64,000 nt of DNA from CAWHYG01 sp963833505 (GTDB lineage Bacteria > Eisenbacteria > RBG-16-71-46 > CAIMUX01): positions 1,922,001-1,986,000 of the forward strand of contig CAWHYG010000007.1 of NCBI GenBank assembly GCA_963833505.1. Direction: 5' to 3'. The translations under genes were made by a program, and so were the position numbers. The number at the start of each line of letters is the position of its first letter. Within the stretch, counting starts at the first letter, position 1. The notes below the pieces were generated by a model. It had not been told where the DNA came from and searched no databases. It saw only the letters and a program-made list of their open reading frames with translations. Positions 61,940-64,000 of this stretch are shown here, piece after piece.

Positions 61940-62866
61940 ATGATGACGATCCGGCTCGGCTTTCACGGCGACCTCGAGGATCTCCGACCTGAACGGGAGC
62001 GAGGCCACGACATCGCGGCGAGCGTCGATGGCCACGCCTCCTTGAAGGACCTGATCGAGTCCTTCGGCGTGCCCCACACGGAAGTCGGTCGCGTGACGGT
62101 CGAAGGCCATCCGGTCGATCTCGCCTCTTCGACCGCGATGGCGGCCGGCGGAGCCGACCGCGCCGGGGTCGTCGGCCGTCCCGTCGATCTTGCCTCGCAG
62201 TGCGTTGTGGCGGCCGGCAACGACCGCGCCGGCAGCGACACCGACCGCGCCGGCGTCGAGATCCGGATCGATGTCGAACCGGTCGAGTTCCGTCTGGACC
62301 CGCTGGACCCCGATCCGCGGTTCGTCCTCGACGTCCATCTCGGAAGGCTGGCGCGGCATCTCCGCCTTCTCGGTCTCGACGCCCTCTACTCGAACCGGTG
62401 GGAGGACGTCGAGCTGGGGCGGGTTGCGGCGGTCGAGGCGCGCTGGCTTCTCACCCGGGACCGCAAGCTCCTCATGCGGCGGGCCGTGACGCGGGGCCGC
62501 TGTTTGAGGAGCCAGGATCCGATTCTCCAGGCTCGGGAGATCGTCGGGCACTTCGACCTCACGGCCCGACTCCGCCCTTGGATCCGTTGCCTCGCCTGCG
62601 GGGCGCTGGTCGAACCCGTGGACAAGCAGGCCATTCTTCCCCGCCTGCTGCCGAAGACTCGCCTCTATTATGAGCGATTCCGGCGCTGCGCCGGCTGCGG
62701 CGGAGTCTACTGGGAGGGATCGCATCACGCCACGCTCCAGCGCGTGATCGCGATGATCGTCCAGGAGGACACTGGGCCCGAATCGAACGCCGGATCCACC
62801 GCGGCGGATGGCGCCGATCCGAGCGACAGCGCCGATCCGTTCCGACGCCAGGCGGAGCAGGACTGA
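61940..62866 (+). CDS. ubiquitin-like plus Mut7-C RNase-domain protein
   Basis: A 308-aa protein. Residues about 1-120 correspond to the small ubiquitin/ThiS-like domain that precedes Mut7-C in many bacteria (IRLGFHGDLEDL; SLKDLIESFGVPHTEVG; VEGHPVDL). Here it is enlarged by a 69-bp tandem duplication giving two VDLAS...AAG blocks. Residues about 125-285 are Mut7-C: RFVLDVHLGRLARHLRLLGLDALY, LLTRDRKLL, then a zinc ribbon CLACGALVEP and CAGCGGVYWEGSH. The PIN-like Asp in FVLDVHLG and TRDRKLL is retained. The C-terminal tail is Ala/Asp-rich. Likely an RNase or RNA-binding protein; no neighbour explains its role. Confidence 0.83.
   Translation: MMTIRLGFHGDLEDLRPERERGHDIAASVDGHASLKDLIESFGVPHTEVGRVTVEGHPVDLASSTAMAAGGADRAGVVGRPVDLASQCVVAAGNDRAGSDTDRAGVEIRIDVEPVEFRLDPLDPDPRFVLDVHLGRLARHLRLLGLDALYSNRWEDVELGRVAAVEARWLLTRDRKLLMRRAVTRGRCLRSQDPILQAREIVGHFDLTARLRPWIRCLACGALVEPVDKQAILPRLLPKTRLYYERFRRCAGCGGVYWEGSHHATLQRVIAMIVQEDTGPESNAGSTAADGADPSDSADPFRRQAEQD
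62114..62248. repeat. 69-bp in-frame tandem duplication inside the Mut7-C gene
   Basis: GTCGATCTCGCCTC at 62114 recurs as GTCGATCTTGCCTC at 62183, followed in both copies by GCGGCCGGC and GACCGCGCCGG. The 69-bp unit adds 23 residues in frame. Confidence 0.8.
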
Positions 62867-62951
62867 GAGCCGATGCCAGGCGAATCACGACGGTCCAAGC
62901 GACAGCGTCGATCCGCCCTGAGGCCAGGCTGAGCAGGACTGGAAGGTCGAT
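62823..62951. repeat. imperfect direct repeat across the end of the Mut7-C gene
   Basis: GCGACAGCGCCGATCCG... at 62823 recurs as GCGACAGCGTCGATCCG... at 62899, offset 76 bp, both continuing to GAGCAGGACTG. The second copy lies after the stop codon. Confidence 0.75.
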
Positions 62952-63062
62952 CCCGCGGCGCCCGTCCGGGCCCATGTTGCCGAATCCCGCCGCGGCCCTT
63001 AGGATCCAGGGGAGCATGAACCGGTTCGCCCCCCGGGCGAGGCCGGATCTGTGGGAGGTTTC

Positions 63063-64000
63063 ATGATGAAGGCCGTTCCGCGCGCAGTCATCGTATCTTC
63101 GATGAAGGACCCAGCCTCGGGCGTCCCCCGGACTGCGATAAGAAGCCGTGTATCGGGCATTGCCGCCAGGGTCTCCGCCATGCGTGGCCCGACTGTGGGC
63201 GCCGCCGCCATCGCGCTTCTCGTTGCCGGCGTCGCTCTGCTCGCGCCCTTCGTTCTCGGCTTCGCGGCGGAACCGTTCTTCGCCTCCAGTGCCGCGGCCG
63301 AGGCGAGATACCACATCGGCATCGTGACGGGCACCGTGTCGCAGTCCGAAGACGAGGTGAGGGGCGCGGAGCAGCTCATCAAGGAGTACGGCGCCCTCAG
63401 GGACGGCGGGATGATCCAGCACCTCACCTATCCGGACAACTTCATGTCCGAGCAGGAGACCTTCATCTCGTCCGTCGTCTCGCTGGCCGACGATCCGATG
63501 ATGAAGGCGATCATCATCGATCAGGCCGTGCCCGGCACCACGGAGGCCTTCAAGCGCGTCAAGGCCAAGCGCCCCGACGTCCTGTGCCTGGCGGGCGAGC
63601 CGCACGAGGATCCTCTGGTCATCCAGAGCGCGGCGGACCTCGCCACGAGCGCCGATTTCGTCTCCCGCGGCTACACGATCCCCTGGGCGGCGAAGCAACT
63701 CGGCGCCACGACCCTGGTGCACATCTCCTTCCCGCGCCACATGTCGTACGAATCGCTTGGCCGCCGGCGCGTCATCATGGAGCAGGCCTGCGCCGACCTC
63801 GGGCTCAAATTCGCGTTCGAGACCGCGCCCGACCCGACCTCGGACGTCGGCGTCGCCGGGGCGCAGCAGTTCATTCTCGAGAAGGTGCCGCAGTGGCTTC
63901 AGAAGTACGGCCCGAACGGCGAGAAGGTCGCCTTCTTCTGCACCAACGACGCGCACACCGAACCGCTCTTGAAGCAGCTCCTGGCGTCCAAGAACGGCAT
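63063..64000 (+). CDS. DUF3798 family protein, partial (cut by window end)
   Basis: 312 codons seen; the gene runs off the right edge with no stop. Periplasmic-binding-like fold. A hydrophobic segment (AAAIALLVAGVALLAPFVLGFA, residues about 48-69) acts as signal or anchor. The conserved body is YHIGIVTGTVSQSEDEVRGAEQ, then YPDNFMSEQETFISSVVSLADDP, CLAGEPHEDP, ISFPRHMSYE and GVAGAQQFILEKVP, all hallmarks of DUF3798. The start at 63063 has GGGAGG 6 nt upstream; an internal ATG at 63180 nearer the hydrophobic segment is the alternative. Probably a solute-binding component whose transporter genes lie outside the window. Confidence 0.85.
   Translation, partial: MMKAVPRAVIVSSMKDPASGVPRTAIRSRVSGIAARVSAMRGPTVGAAAIALLVAGVALLAPFVLGFAAEPFFASSAAAEARYHIGIVTGTVSQSEDEVRGAEQLIKEYGALRDGGMIQHLTYPDNFMSEQETFISSVVSLADDPMMKAIIIDQAVPGTTEAFKRVKAKRPDVLCLAGEPHEDPLVIQSAADLATSADFVSRGYTIPWAAKQLGATTLVHISFPRHMSYESLGRRRVIMEQACADLGLKFAFETAPDPTSDVGVAGAQQFILEKVPQWLQKYGPNGEKVAFFCTNDAHTEPLLKQLLASKNG

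Overview
The window looks like a chromosomal segment of a very GC-rich, diderm (outer-membrane) bacterium outside the well-studied phyla. Outer-membrane signs are an LpxH-type lipid A enzyme and a PorV/PorQ-like barrel. Several large exported proteins end in a FlgD-like Ig/'PNPF' sorting domain, and some mix beta-helix, dockerin-like and cohesin-like parts. That combination is typical of the FCB group and of Candidatus Eisenbacteria-like genomes. The phylum is an inference from gene content; no rRNA is present.

Layout. 1-14.5 kb is housekeeping and envelope: an HtrA protease with a coupled small coiled-coil gene, lpxH, an LVIVD beta-propeller protein, a PorV/PorQ-like protein, an ArsR-type regulator divergent from rlmN, an ECF sigma / anti-sigma / bactofilin-like membrane protein cluster, then eno, an ftsB-like gene and initiator tRNA-fMet with a terminator. 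14.7-44.1 kb is a defence island that starts directly after the tRNA. It holds a DUF4143 ATPase, a 17-kb minus-strand operon (HTH, SNF2 helicase, large adenine methyltransferase, AlbA_2/ATPase regulator, AAA ATPase, TOPRIM-like DUF4276 protein, YprA/DUF1998 helicase ending in a nuclease-like domain), an unrecognised gene, a DUF4160/DUF2442 pair, a complete Wadjet jetABCD operon and a VapBC pair. 44.1-64 kb returns to ordinary and secreted functions: DUF2284, a TlpA-like thioredoxin, a GT39-type glycosyltransferase, an FMN reductase, a LOG-family protein, a lipoprotein, a dienelactone-hydrolase-like protein, a run of large surface proteins, a Mut7-C protein and a DUF3798 protein cut by the window end.

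The most interesting item is the 17-kb defence operon. It shares an SNF2 helicase and a large N6-adenine methyltransferase with class 1 DISARM, but has no separate DrmB or DrmC. It carries a YprA-family helicase fused to DUF1998 and a C-terminal nuclease-like domain, and has an ATPase/TOPRIM pair plus an AlbA_2 regulator inserted. Its only real intergenic gap holds six exact 10-bp-phased repeats.

A second theme is DNA-level. The window contains many short tandem duplications (about 6 to 80 bp), two of which duplicate a gene's own start-codon region: rlmN, with three extra ATGA-linked mini-ORFs, and the LVIVD gene. A third is that several genes (lpxH, jetA, vapB, the DUF4143 ATPase) have a -10 hexamer only 6-8 nt before the start codon, suggesting leaderless mRNAs.
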